Source: an uncultured bacterium
GTDB taxonomy: Bacteria; Actinomycetota; Coriobacteriia; Coriobacteriales; Coriobacteriaceae
Length of the DNA stretch: 64,000 bases
Direction of reading: 5' to 3'
NCBI GenBank assembly: GCA_905214525.1
Contig: CAJMMN010000004.1
Location: forward strand, 1-64,000
How positions within the stretch are numbered: position 1 is the first letter of the stretch; every line of letters begins with the position of its first letter. This document shows, piece after piece, positions 1 to 8,987 of this stretch. The translations under genes and the position numbers were made by a program. A model generated the notes under the pieces. That model had not been told where the DNA came from and did no database searches. It was given only the letters and a program-made list of their open reading frames with translations.

Positions 1-87
1 GCAACGCGTTGCGCTGAGTCCTGAGTCTGTTGCAATGAAGATGAGAATCAAGGTCTTCCTCGGAATTGCAAAGCTTTTTCTTTTATT

Positions 88-117
88 TTGATAGCCCGTG
101 GTGCACTTGGGTATAAT
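88..117 (+). promoter_or_regulatory. Promoter of tRNA-Arg
   Basis: A -35-like TTGATA at 88-93 is separated by 18 bp from a perfect TATAAT -10 box at 112-117. The tRNA begins 11 nt after the -10 box, which fits a stable-RNA promoter. The preceding 87 bases hold no gene. They start with the palindrome GCAACGCGTTGC and contain a T-rich stretch. Confidence 0.75.
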
Positions 118-128
118 GCCAAACGTTG

Positions 129-205
129 GCCCTATTAGCTCAGGGGATTAGAGCGTCTGCCTCCGGAGCAGAAGGCCGTTGGTTCGAATCCAACATGGGG
201 CACCA
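129..205 (+). tRNA. tRNA-Arg (anticodon CCG)
   Basis: The acceptor stem GCCCTAT/ATGGGGC closes with one G-U pair. The D arm, the five-pair anticodon stem TCTGC/GCAGA and the T arm with GGTTCGAATCC are all present. The seven-base loop CTCCGGA places CCG as the anticodon, which reads CGG (Arg). The 3' CCA is encoded at 203-205. A hairpin terminator follows directly, so this is a single-gene transcription unit. Confidence 0.97.
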
Positions 206-216
206 TCGAACGTAAG

Positions 217-250
217 ACCGTCCGAACCTCGCATGGTCCGGGCGGTTTTT
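217..250 (+). terminator. Rho-independent terminator after tRNA-Arg
   Basis: The arms ACCGTCCGAACC (217-228) and GGTCCGGGCGGT (235-246) pair with one mismatch and one wobble, followed by a T run to 250. Confidence 0.8.
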
Positions 251-281
251 CTTATACCGACGCGACGTGATGGGACGTGGT

Positions 282-3005
282 ATGGCAGCAACGGATATCG
301 AGCGCGGACTCTCGACCGCCGAGGTCGAGGAGCGCATCGCCGCCGGTAAGATCAACCGCAACATGGAGCTCAAGACCAAGTCGGTCAAAGAGCTCATCAT
401 CGAGAACCTCTGCACGCTGTTCAATTTGATCAACGTGGTCTTGGCGTTCCTGGTCATTTTGACCGGTTCGTTTAAGAATCTGACGTTCCTGTTCGTGGTG
501 TTCCTCAATACCGCTATTGGCGTCATTCAGTCCATGCGTTCCAAGAAGATGGTCGATAAGCTCACGCTGCTGACCTCCAAGAAGGCCATCGCGGTGCGCG
601 ACGGTGTCGAGGTGGAGCTCGACCTGGACCAGATCGTGCTCGACGACATTATCCGCCTGGGGCGCGGCGACCAGATTCCCGCTGACGCCGTGGTGGTTTC
701 GGGTGAGGCACTCGTGAACGAGAGCCTGCTGACGGGCGAGAGCGACCTTATTAAGAAACAGCCCGGTTCCGAGCTCATGAGCGGCAGCTTTATCGACTCG
801 GGCCTGCTGCGCGCCCGCGTGATTCATGTCGGCGCCGACAACTACGTGGCCAAAATTAATAACGAGGCCAAGTACGTCAAAAAGGTCAATTCCGAGATCA
901 TGAACGCGCTGAACGCCATCGTGCGCTTTGCGAGCATTATCATGATCCCGCTCGGTTTGGCGTTGTTTGCCTCGAGTGTGAGCGAGCTGTGGGATGCCGC
1001 TGGAACCCCGGGCGATAGCGCGCTTTCGTGGTGCTTCTCCGAGCTGTTGGCTGGCCATGTGCCTTCGTCGGCGCTGCTGTCCACGGTGGGCGCCCTGCTG
1101 GGCATGATCCCGCAAGGCCTGGTGCTGCTGACTTCGTCGGTGCTCGCCATCGCCACGGTGCGCCTGGCCCGCCGCAAGGTGCTGGCGCAGCAGCTCTACT
1201 GCATCGAGACGCTCGCTCGCGTCGACGTGCTGTGCCTGGACAAGACGGGCACCATCACGTCGGGCCGCATGGAGGTCGAGGGCACCTACCCGCTGCCTGT
1301 TGAGGGTGTTGGCTTTGGCGTGGACTCGGAGGAGGCGGCTGTTCCCGTCTATACCACAGTGCTCGATTTTGCGCTGGCTAACGTGGCACGTGCGACTTCG
1401 GCCGATGCCAACGAGACCTGCCAGGCGCTGCTCAACTATTACGCTGATCGCCCGGTCGAGGTGTCTGAGCCGCTGTCGGTCATTCCGTTCTCGTCGTCTA
1501 AAAAATGGAGTGGCGCTTCTTTTGCGCAGGGCTCCTATGTGATGGGCGCCGCGCAGTTTGTGCTTTCGGAGCGTGTGTTTTCGCAGGTCGAGAACCGTGT
1601 CGCCGAGCTTGCCGATACCTGCCGCGTGCTCGTGGTGGCGCGCGTGGACGGCTTTACGCCCGATGGCGATATGGTGGGCGAGGCCGAGCCCGTGGGCTTT
1701 GTGACCATCCGCGACGAGATTCGTACCTCGGCGGCCGAGACCATCGGCTACTTTAACGAGCAGGGCGTGACCCTCAACGTGATCAGTGGCGACGACCCGC
1801 GTACGGTGTCGTCGATCGCGCGCGTGGTGGGCGTGCCGGGAGCGGACGCTTATGTGGACGCCACGACGCTCGATACGCCGGCAAAGCTCGATGCCGCAGT
1901 GGACCGCTACCATGTCTTTGGTCGTGTGACCCCGCAGCAGAAGCGCGAGCTCGTGCAGGCGCTCAAGCGCCGCGAGCACACCGTGGTCATGACGGGCGAC
2001 GGCGTCAACGACGTGCTGGCGCTCAAGGAGGCCGACTGCTCCGTGGCCATGGCGGCTGGCTCCGATGCCGCACGTAACGTGGCCGAGATCGTACTCGTCG
2101 ACAACGACTTTGCCTCGATGCCCGCCGTGGTGGCCGAGGGCCGTCGCTCCATCAACAACCTGCAGCGTTCGGCCTCGCTGTTCCTGACCAAGACGCTGTT
2201 CTCGATGGGCCTGGCGGCGCTGTGCATTGCGCTGCCACCGTACCCCTTCGAGCCCATCCAGATGACACTCATCAACTTCTTCTGCATCGGCGCGCCGGGC
2301 TTTGTGTTGGGCCTGGAGCCCAACAATGCTCGCGTGAAGGGTGCGTTTTTGACCAACGTGCTCAAGCGGGCACTGCCGGCGTCGATTGCGGTCATTTTGG
2401 CTGCGGCGCTCGATATCTTTGTGGCGCGCGTGTTTGGCTTTAGCCAGCTCACGCTGTCTACGATGTGCCTGCTTACGTCGTGCGCGGCGAGCGTCAGCCT
2501 GATCTGGCGCATCTCGCAGCCTCTCACGCCCTTACGTGTGGTGCTCTTTGTGTTTGTAGTCGCCGGCATCTTGGTGGGCGTTATCGGATTCCCGGAGCTG
2601 CTGTCTATTGCCAACCTGTCGATGGGCCAGATGGTTATCTTGGCTGTCATCGTGGTCTTTACCTGCTCGGTTTTCTTTAAGCTCGCCACGATGATGGATT
2701 CGCTCAAGCCGCGTCGTCGTCATGCCGCAACTGGTTTTGGCCGCGGTGTTCGCGTCCGCCTGGGTCGCGGTGGCGGCAAGGTGAGCTCGACGGGTTCGAC
2801 GGCGGAGCGTTTTGCCAAGCGCGTCGCCGCCGACATGGCGCAGCGCCGCGAAGCTCGCACCGTTCGTGAGGCCGAGGCCCGCGCACTCGAGGGCGTGGCC
2901 CAGGCCCAGCCCAAGAAAAAGAAGCCCACGGGCGCCAAGCGCTCCCGCGTGACCAAGTCCGCCCAAGGCATCAAAGTCTCGATGCCAAGCAAAAAGAAGA
3001 AGTAG
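282..3005 (+). CDS. Cation-transporting P-type ATPase (CtpE-like)
   Basis: A 907-aa membrane pump of the E1-E2 type. Visible motifs are the actuator TGES near residue 151, the phosphorylation site DKTGT with Asp320, and the hinge GDGVND near residue 572. Membrane helices surround these blocks. The pattern around the fourth helix and DKTGT resembles the mycobacterial CtpE group, proposed calcium transporters, so a divalent cation is the likely substrate. The usual PEGL of helix M4 reads PQGL here (277-280). The last roughly 100 residues form a basic tail ending in several lysines. The ATG at 282 is chosen because GGGA lies 7 nt upstream. GTG 267 or ATG 270 would add 4-5 residues. Confidence 0.9.
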   Translation: MAATDIERGLSTAEVEERIAAGKINRNMELKTKSVKELIIENLCTLFNLINVVLAFLVILTGSFKNLTFLFVVFLNTAIGVIQSMRSKKMVDKLTLLTSKKAIAVRDGVEVELDLDQIVLDDIIRLGRGDQIPADAVVVSGEALVNESLLTGESDLIKKQPGSELMSGSFIDSGLLRARVIHVGADNYVAKINNEAKYVKKVNSEIMNALNAIVRFASIIMIPLGLALFASSVSELWDAAGTPGDSALSWCFSELLAGHVPSSALLSTVGALLGMIPQGLVLLTSSVLAIATVRLARRKVLAQQLYCIETLARVDVLCLDKTGTITSGRMEVEGTYPLPVEGVGFGVDSEEAAVPVYTTVLDFALANVARATSADANETCQALLNYYADRPVEVSEPLSVIPFSSSKKWSGASFAQGSYVMGAAQFVLSERVFSQVENRVAELADTCRVLVVARVDGFTPDGDMVGEAEPVGFVTIRDEIRTSAAETIGYFNEQGVTLNVISGDDPRTVSSIARVVGVPGADAYVDATTLDTPAKLDAAVDRYHVFGRVTPQQKRELVQALKRREHTVVMTGDGVNDVLALKEADCSVAMAAGSDAARNVAEIVLVDNDFASMPAVVAEGRRSINNLQRSASLFLTKTLFSMGLAALCIALPPYPFEPIQMTLINFFCIGAPGFVLGLEPNNARVKGAFLTNVLKRALPASIAVILAAALDIFVARVFGFSQLTLSTMCLLTSCAASVSLIWRISQPLTPLRVVLFVFVVAGILVGVIGFPELLSIANLSMGQMVILAVIVVFTCSVFFKLATMMDSLKPRRRHAATGFGRGVRVRLGRGGGKVSSTGSTAERFAKRVAADMAQRREARTVREAEARALEGVAQAQPKKKKPTGAKRSRVTKSAQGIKVSMPSKKKK

Positions 3006-3108
3006 CTACGCGCCCTGCCGATGTTGAATTGGTGCCTTGTTCCTGTGGGGCCGTGGCGATGTTATGCTCTAACCTCGATTGTTTGAATTGCTTCGAAAAG
3101 AGGATGCC

Positions 3109-4251
3109 GTGATCTGCCCGCATTGCCTTAAGACTATCGAGGACGGCGCCTCGTTCTGCCCCTACTGCAACGCCTATGTGGGTCCGGGCGATGGCCCCGA
3201 GCACACCGAGTTCGTGTTCTGTGAGGGCTGCGGTGCCCGTCTTTCTCCGCATGATCGTACGTGCCCCAAATGCGGACGCCCCGCTCCGGGTATTCTCTCC
3301 GAGGACGCGGCCGCATCCGACCTGGCAGCGGGCCGCACGGCGGGCTTTCCGCGCCTAACGCAAGAGCAGATCGATACCGAGGTGCCGCATGCGCCGGCCT
3401 CTGCCGCTGCGGTGCTTTCGGACGCCGCCGACCCCAATGAGACTTGCGTGCTGCCGGCTTTCGATAAGGATTTCGGTATCCCCAAGGTCGATATCCCCAC
3501 GCCCGTTTCCCTGCATGACGATGCTCAAAAGTCCAAGCGCAAGGTGCACCCCGACGAGGACGCCTATCACAAGCATAAGCGCCATATTCCCAAGCCGCTC
3601 ATCGTCATCGCGGTCCTTGCCGTCGTTTGCGGCGGTGCCTATTGGTTCGTGACGGCCGATCCCATGGGCGTCATGCCTGGCTTCTACGACCAGTTTGGCC
3701 AAGCTGCACAAACCACCTTCCCCACGCGCCAAAAGGGCGAGGCGACTGAGGACGATACCAAGCAGGACGATTCTGCCGAGGTGGTCCAGGAAGAAACCGT
3801 ACTCACCGATGATCAGCTCTATACCAGGCTCGACGGTCTGTATCAGACCATCGTGTCCTACGGTGACGAGGACCAGATCGGCGAGGTCATCGATTCTTTT
3901 AACAACGGCTATCTCCGATCGCCGCTGTCCACCCGTCAGGAGCTGTCGCAGAGTGCCTACGCTCTGCGCGACCAGATTAAAAAGACGCAAGATGAGCTCA
4001 ATAACCTTAAGTATCAGGACGATACGGTCTATGCGGACGACATCGCCCACTTAAAGCAGCTTGCCGAGTGGATGTATGAGCGCGTCGACGTGATCTGCCA
4101 GAGTTGGGACATCTCGCTGGCCATTCCCGATGGCGAGTCGATGAGTTCCCACCAGAGCGAGATCCTGGCGCCCATCGCGCAGGGCGGCAATAGCGCGCTG
4201 AACCAGTACGACGCCAATGTGGGTTCCTGGAAGCCGCAGCAGCGTTCCTAA
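3109..4251 (+). CDS. Zinc-ribbon protein with one membrane anchor
   Basis: A 380-aa protein. The N-terminus has two zinc-ribbon knuckle pairs (CPHC..CPYC within the first 25 residues, then CEGC..CPKC). A low-complexity, probably cytoplasmic linker follows, then a single hydrophobic helix near residues 164-184 and an extracytoplasmic helical C-terminal part. No enzymatic motif is visible. The GTG at 3109 is preferred over upstream TTG 3079 because AGAGG precedes it by 6 nt and the product then begins with the usual MICPHC-type start. The family is common in Coriobacteriia with unknown function. It precedes a cyclophilin and a TPR membrane protein, hinting at envelope or protein-handling work, which is inference only. 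Confidence 0.85.
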   Translation: MICPHCLKTIEDGASFCPYCNAYVGPGDGPEHTEFVFCEGCGARLSPHDRTCPKCGRPAPGILSEDAAASDLAAGRTAGFPRLTQEQIDTEVPHAPASAAAVLSDAADPNETCVLPAFDKDFGIPKVDIPTPVSLHDDAQKSKRKVHPDEDAYHKHKRHIPKPLIVIAVLAVVCGGAYWFVTADPMGVMPGFYDQFGQAAQTTFPTRQKGEATEDDTKQDDSAEVVQEETVLTDDQLYTRLDGLYQTIVSYGDEDQIGEVIDSFNNGYLRSPLSTRQELSQSAYALRDQIKKTQDELNNLKYQDDTVYADDIAHLKQLAEWMYERVDVICQSWDISLAIPDGESMSSHQSEILAPIAQGGNSALNQYDANVGSWKPQQRS

Positions 4252-4290
4252 AATTAGTTCGCCATAGTCGGCATAACCTACGTGCGCAAT

Positions 4291-4320
4291 TGATGTAAGC
4301 CTGTGCTTATTGCTACAATT
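4291..4320 (+). promoter_or_regulatory. Promoter upstream of the cyclophilin gene
   Basis: TTGATG at 4291-4296 and TACAAT at 4315-4320 have an 18-bp spacer. The start codon follows 38 bp later. Confidence 0.6.
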
Positions 4321-4358
4321 CGTACAAATATGCTTTAAACGCACGAGGAAGGAACCAC

Positions 4359-4901
4359 ATGTTTGGTTTTAAGAAAGAGCTCTACACGCCCGAGTATCAG
4401 CTTGCCGGCGACGAGTGCGCCGTAATCGAGACGTCGAAGGGTACCATCAAGGTCAAGTTTGACGGCGAGGGCGCTCCCATTCATGTCGCGAACTTCTGCG
4501 AGCTTTCCACGATGGGTTTCTATGATGGCCTTAAGTTCCATCGCTATGTTCCCGGTTTTGTCATCCAGGGCGGCGACCCCAATACCCGCGATATGTCCGG
4601 CGCGGACGTCGCTGCCGGTCTTGAGGGCCCCGACGGCATGCCCGGTACCGGTGGCCCCGGCTACTGCATCAAGGGCGAGTTTGCCACCAATCCGCGCAAC
4701 AGCCATGTCGATGGCGCCCTTGCCATGGCACGCTCCATGGACCCCGATTCCGCGGGTTCGCAGTTCTACTTCTGCCTGGGTGCCCAGCATAACCTCGATT
4801 CCGGTTACACCGTCTTTGGTACCACGGTCGAGGGTCTCGATGTGATTTCGCAGCTGCGTGCCGGCGACGAGATCGTCCATGTCGAGATCGTTCACGAGTA
4901 A
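4359..4901 (+). CDS. Cyclophilin-type peptidyl-prolyl cis-trans isomerase
   Basis: A 180-aa protein that catalyses proline cis-trans isomerisation during protein folding. The cyclophilin core is clear: FHRYVPGFVIQGGDP near residues 62-76 carries the catalytic Arg, and GSQFYFCLG near residues 130-138 follows. There is no signal peptide, so it should be cytoplasmic. The ATG is preceded by AGGAAGG. The stop lies 11 nt before the TTG start of the TPR gene, so the two are probably co-transcribed. Confidence 0.93.
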   Translation: MFGFKKELYTPEYQLAGDECAVIETSKGTIKVKFDGEGAPIHVANFCELSTMGFYDGLKFHRYVPGFVIQGGDPNTRDMSGADVAAGLEGPDGMPGTGGPGYCIKGEFATNPRNSHVDGALAMARSMDPDSAGSQFYFCLGAQHNLDSGYTVFGTTVEGLDVISQLRAGDEIVHVEIVHE

Positions 4902-4912
4902 AGGGGACTTCC

Positions 4913-6217
4913 TTGAATAGCCAGCTGATCCAACAGGGCCGCGCCGCTTACCGCGCGGGTGATTTTTCCGCTGCAGCCCAGATGCTTGGGGCGGCAAAGA
5001 CTCCCGATGAGATTATGGGCGAGGCCGATCACCTTCGTGGCAACGCCTTGATGCACCTGGGCATGTATGCCGAGGCCGCCGAGGCCTATGCCGCCGCCCT
5101 CAACGACGGCACCTACGGCAAGCGCGGCGCGCTGCTCACCAACCGCGGCAAGGCGCTTGCCGCCGTGGGCGACTACACGACGGCCGCTCAGGCGTTCTCT
5201 GCTGCTACGCAGGATGCTTCCTATGCCACGCCGTTCAAGGCCTATCTGGGCCTGGGCAATGCGCTGTTCCAGTCGGGCGACTATGCCAACGCGGGAACCG
5301 CCTTCCGTCAGGCTGCCATCGATGGCGCCAATCCGGCTCCTGCCGCCGCACTCGGCGAGCTCGGTCGTTGCTTCATTAAGCTCGGCCGTCCGGCGGATGC
5401 CGTGGAGACTTACCGCACGGCTATCGACTTTGCCGGCCCCCGCGACGACACGCGTGCGCTCAACGCCGGCATGGGTCAGGCGCTTTCTGCCGCCGGCCGC
5501 CCCTCCGACGCACTCGATGCCTTTAACGCCGCTACTGCCGATGGCATCTACCAGCTCACCTCCGAGCAGGCCGATGAGCTTGCCCGCGTGCACGATTCGC
5601 TTGCCGCGCTGTCTGCCCAGACGGCTATGGCCACGGCTCCGGCGCCCGCGATGGACGCTCCTGCCGTCGATCCTCTCGATCCTACGGGCGCGACCGGTCA
5701 GTTTATGCCCGATCCCTCGGACACCGGCTTCTTTACGCTGTCCGAGTCCGAGATGGTCCAGCAGGACCGTCAGGATCGTAAGCAGGCCAAGGTCCGTCGT
5801 CGCCATCGCCATACGGGTCTTAAAGTCTTCATCGTTCTGCTTCTGCTTATTTTGATCGCCGCGGGCGGTCTGGGCTTTGCCTACACGCGCGGCTTTGGCT
5901 TCCCGTCTCAGGAGTCTGTCGTTACCGATCTGTTCCAGGCTGCCGGCGACGGTGACGCCGCAAAGGCCGAGTCTTGCCTGGCCTCGAGCCTGTCCGAGGA
6001 CGCTAAGTCGATGATCATCTCCTCGATTCCGCAGGGTGCCACCGTGTCCGTCGAGGGCATGGATCAGTCCATGACCGAGACGACCGCCAAGGTGAAGGCA
6101 TCGCTGTCCAAGGGCGGCGAGCAGGAGTACACCGTCAAATTCGTGCGCTCCGACAACCATATCGGCTGGGCCGTTTCTTCGCTTGATATGGATTTCTCGG
6201 CTGCTGACAACCAGTAG
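4913..6217 (+). CDS. Tetratricopeptide-repeat membrane protein
   Basis: A 434-aa protein. Residues 1-230 consist of TPR-like helical hairpins rich in alanine (repeated patterns such as GDFSAAAQ, GMYAEAAEAY, GDYANAGTAF). A Pro/Ala/Asp-rich linker and a basic patch come next, then one membrane helix at about 302-325. The C-terminal extracytoplasmic domain of about 105 residues resembles DUF4878-type folds. The TTG start at 4913 has AAAGGGGA upstream. The TPR part should be a cytoplasmic scaffold. The partner is unknown, and placement just before the mre operon is suggestive but not proof of a cell-wall role. Confidence 0.85.
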   Translation: MNSQLIQQGRAAYRAGDFSAAAQMLGAAKTPDEIMGEADHLRGNALMHLGMYAEAAEAYAAALNDGTYGKRGALLTNRGKALAAVGDYTTAAQAFSAATQDASYATPFKAYLGLGNALFQSGDYANAGTAFRQAAIDGANPAPAAALGELGRCFIKLGRPADAVETYRTAIDFAGPRDDTRALNAGMGQALSAAGRPSDALDAFNAATADGIYQLTSEQADELARVHDSLAALSAQTAMATAPAPAMDAPAVDPLDPTGATGQFMPDPSDTGFFTLSESEMVQQDRQDRKQAKVRRRHRHTGLKVFIVLLLLILIAAGGLGFAYTRGFGFPSQESVVTDLFQAAGDGDAAKAESCLASSLSEDAKSMIISSIPQGATVSVEGMDQSMTETTAKVKASLSKGGEQEYTVKFVRSDNHIGWAVSSLDMDFSAADNQ

Positions 6218-6239
6218 TGACCTTATGGGATTTAGCTTT

Positions 6240-6272
6240 GCCCGGCGCTTCACCGCAAGTGAGGCGCCGGGC
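6240..6272 (+). terminator. Strong stem-loop between TPR gene and mreB
   Basis: A 13-14 bp GC-rich stem (6240-6253 with 6259-6272, one wobble) has a 5-nt loop. There is no T run after it, so it may be a Rho-assisted terminator or a processing or stability hairpin. Confidence 0.55.
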
Positions 6273-6332
6273 TTGCGCTAGTATGATGAGCTAGTAGTTT
6301 TCCAGCAATCATCCAACACATCAGGAGTTGCG

Positions 6333-7376
6333 TTGTTTTCTTTGATGGATATGTTCTTCGGTAGCTATGCGGGCGATCTTGCCATCGACCTCGGCACCGC
6401 CAATACGCTTGTCTCCGTGCGCGGCAAGGGCATCGTCATTCGCGAGCCCTCTGTTGTCGCCATCGACAAGAACGACGAGCGCATCTTGGCGGTCGGTATC
6501 GAGGCAAAGCGCATGCTCGGCCGTACGCCCGGCAACATCGTGGCCGTTCGTCCCCTGAAGGACGGCGTCATCGCCGACTTCGATGTTACCGAGGCCATGC
6601 TTCGCTACTTTATCGACAAGGCGTCCGAGAAGCGCTATCCGTGGACTCCGCGTCCGCGTGTTGTCGTCTGCGTTCCCTCCGGTGTCACGTCGGTCGAGAA
6701 GCGCGCTGTCTTTGAGGCCACGATCCAGGCCGGTGCCCGCCAGGCCTATCTGATCGAAGAGCCCATGGCGGCTGCCATCGGCGCCGACCTGCCCGTCGAG
6801 GAACCCACCGGCTCCATGGTCATCGACATCGGTGGCGGTACCACCGAGGTTGCCGTTATCGCTATGGGCGGCATCGTCGTCTCGCAGTCCATTCGTATTG
6901 CCGGCGACGAGTTCGACCAGGCCATCCTCACGCACGTTCGTGATGCCTACAACCTGGCCATCGGCGAGCGTACGGCAGAGGACATCAAGATCAAGGTCGG
7001 CTCCGCCGTGCCGCTCAAGGATGAGCTCGACGTCGAGGTCAACGGTCGCGACGTGATCACCGGTCTGCCCAAGACCGTGCGCATCGAGAGCGAGGAGATT
7101 CGTCGCGCACTCAACAAGCCGCTCGACGAGATGGCCAAGGCCGTCAAGGACGCACTCGACGCTACGCCTCCCGATCTTGCCTCGGACCTTATGTACTACG
7201 GCATTTTGCTGACCGGTGGCGGCGCGCTGCTGCGCGGTCTCGACGTGCGCCTGCGCGATGAGACCGGTGTTTCGGTCAACGTCAGCCCCACGGCGCTCGA
7301 TAACGTCGTTAACGGCTGTGCCCGCGTGCTCGAGGCCAATGCGTTTGATGGCGGCTTCGTCCAGACCAATGCTTAA
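6333..7376 (+). CDS. mreB: Rod shape-determining protein MreB (actin homologue)
   Basis: A 347-aa actin-like ATPase that forms membrane-associated filaments directing lateral wall synthesis. Phosphate-1 motif DLGTANTLV lies near residue 19, the phosphate-2 region IDIGGGTTE near 165, and the adenosine-binding LTGGGALLRG near 290. Length matches the family. The TTG start at 6333 is chosen because CAGGAG sits 5-6 nt upstream. ATG at 6345 is an alternative. It is the first gene of an mreB-mreC-mreD-mrdA-rodA operon with short gaps. Confidence 0.97.
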   Translation: MFSLMDMFFGSYAGDLAIDLGTANTLVSVRGKGIVIREPSVVAIDKNDERILAVGIEAKRMLGRTPGNIVAVRPLKDGVIADFDVTEAMLRYFIDKASEKRYPWTPRPRVVVCVPSGVTSVEKRAVFEATIQAGARQAYLIEEPMAAAIGADLPVEEPTGSMVIDIGGGTTEVAVIAMGGIVVSQSIRIAGDEFDQAILTHVRDAYNLAIGERTAEDIKIKVGSAVPLKDELDVEVNGRDVITGLPKTVRIESEEIRRALNKPLDEMAKAVKDALDATPPDLASDLMYYGILLTGGGALLRGLDVRLRDETGVSVNVSPTALDNVVNGCARVLEANAFDGGFVQTNA

Positions 7377-7397
7377 TTTCCAAAAGGTGGATTCCAT

Positions 7398-8396
7398 TTG
7401 GCACGATCTTCGGGTTTCTCCACAAATCTGAATACCAAGCGACAATCAACGGGTATGCGCCCGTTGATTGTTTTCAGCCTGATTTCGGTGTTGCTGCTCA
7501 CGTTTTACATCCGCGAGGGCGAGGCAGGACCGATTCATGCCGTGCGCTCGGGCGTGACGACGATTACCTCGCCGGTGCGCTTTGTGGGCTCGGCTGTGGC
7601 GGCTCCCTTCAATGCGATCGGTAACGTGTTCTCTAACCTTACGGCGTCGCAGGACACGCTTGACGAGCTTAAGAAGCAAAACGAGGAACTGACCTCTAAG
7701 GTTGCCGAGCTCTCCGAGGCTCAAAAGACCGCCGAGCGACTGGAGGGGCTGGTCGGCCTGCAGTCGACCTACAACCTCAAATCAACCGCAGCTCGTATCG
7801 TCGGCGCTTCGGGCGATGCCTGGACCTCGACCGTCACCATCGATAAGGGTTCTGCCGACGGTCTTACCATCAACATGCCTGTGACGAGTTCTGCCGGTGT
7901 CATAGGCCAGATTATCGAGGTCTCGGCCAAGACGTCCACCGTGCGCCTGATTGGCGACGAGAACTCGGGCGTGTCCGCTATGGTGCAGGACACGCGCGCC
8001 CAGGGCATGCTGCAGGGTCAGGCTGACGGCACGCTGCGTCTTGAGTACGTGAGCGTCGACTCCGACGTTAAGGTTGGCGACATCATCGTGACCTCGGGCA
8101 TTGGCGGTGTGTTCCCCAAGGGCCTTCCGCTCGGCACCGTCTCGTCGGTTGAGAAATCGGCAAACGACGTGTACTACACCATTGTGGTGCGCGCTCAGAC
8201 TACGGCCGAGAACAACGAGGAAGTGCTCGTCATTACCTCGCTGACCGACGAACAGTCGGCCTCGGATGAGGATGTGAGCACGGCCAACAGCACGCCGCAG
8301 GGAACGTCGCGCGATGCTGCGACCAAGACGAAGGACGAGAGCTCGGATGACAGTTCCGACACGTCCGAGACGACCGATTCCGGCTCGAGCGAATAG
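7398..8396 (+). CDS. mreC: Rod shape-determining protein MreC
   Basis: A 332-aa bitopic membrane protein that links MreB filaments to the periplasmic wall machinery and activates PBP2-RodA. There is one transmembrane helix near residues 18-36, a coiled coil around 75-115, then the double beta-barrel MreC domain (TSAGVIGQI, TSGIGGVFPKGLPLG). The C-terminal 50 residues are a Ser/Asp/Thr-rich tail not needed for the fold. TTG start at 7398 with AAGGTGG upstream. It lies 21 bp after mreB. Confidence 0.96.
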   Translation: MARSSGFSTNLNTKRQSTGMRPLIVFSLISVLLLTFYIREGEAGPIHAVRSGVTTITSPVRFVGSAVAAPFNAIGNVFSNLTASQDTLDELKKQNEELTSKVAELSEAQKTAERLEGLVGLQSTYNLKSTAARIVGASGDAWTSTVTIDKGSADGLTINMPVTSSAGVIGQIIEVSAKTSTVRLIGDENSGVSAMVQDTRAQGMLQGQADGTLRLEYVSVDSDVKVGDIIVTSGIGGVFPKGLPLGTVSSVEKSANDVYYTIVVRAQTTAENNEEVLVITSLTDEQSASDEDVSTANSTPQGTSRDAATKTKDESSDDSSDTSETTDSGSSE

Positions 8397-8407
8397 GGGG
8401 CATGTCC

Positions 8408-8974
8408 ATGGATCTACACGAGCAGGGGATGAGCTCCCGCACGTTTGTAATCGCCGCCATCGTGTGCGTGCTGCTGCAGGCAGGCCTGGCACCGCAGATC
8501 TCCATTGCGGGCGGTCGCGTCAACTTCATGATTATCCTGGTGTGCCTAAGCGTGTTCTCGGGCGACCCGACCCGTGCCGTCGCGTGCGGTTTTTGCAGCG
8601 GCTTGTTTTATGACCTGTCCGCTGCCGTGCCGGTAGGCGTTATGTCGCTCCTGCTGACCGTGGGTTCTTTTGCCCTGGTGCACAGCGCCGCCGGTCAGAC
8701 GGGCGGTACCCCGAGTGCGCGCGGCATCACGGTGGGCACCTTCGCGCTCGTCATTAATGTGATTTACAGCATCATCTTGCTGTTTATGGGTTTGGAGACG
8801 AGCTTTGTCGTGGCGATCTTCGGCCATGCGCTGCCGTCTTCGATCCTGACGGGTCTGGTTGCCATTCCGTTTTTGATGTCCGGCGTCGTGCCGCAGTCCG
8901 GCTATGGATTCTCCGCACGTGGCGGACGCCAGACGGGTATGCGCTTTAAGCCCAAGACCCGTAAGCTCAAATAG
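8408..8974 (+). CDS. mreD: Rod shape-determining protein MreD
   Basis: A 188-aa integral membrane protein with about five hydrophobic helices and an arginine-rich C-terminus. MreD binds MreC in the elongation complex. The sequence is weakly conserved, but size, topology and position between mreC and mrdA identify it. ATG 8408 is preferred because GGGGG lies 7 nt before it. ATG 8402 is too close to that site. Confidence 0.88.
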   Translation: MDLHEQGMSSRTFVIAAIVCVLLQAGLAPQISIAGGRVNFMIILVCLSVFSGDPTRAVACGFCSGLFYDLSAAVPVGVMSLLLTVGSFALVHSAAGQTGGTPSARGITVGTFALVINVIYSIILLFMGLETSFVVAIFGHALPSSILTGLVAIPFLMSGVVPQSGYGFSARGGRQTGMRFKPKTRKLK

Positions 8975-8987
8975 GGGAGGCTCGTAG

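Noticed and set aside
252..1979. A 575-codon minus-strand frame opposite the P-type ATPase
   Set aside because: His/Arg-rich composition typical of antisense readings. The plus strand encodes all P-type ATPase motifs.
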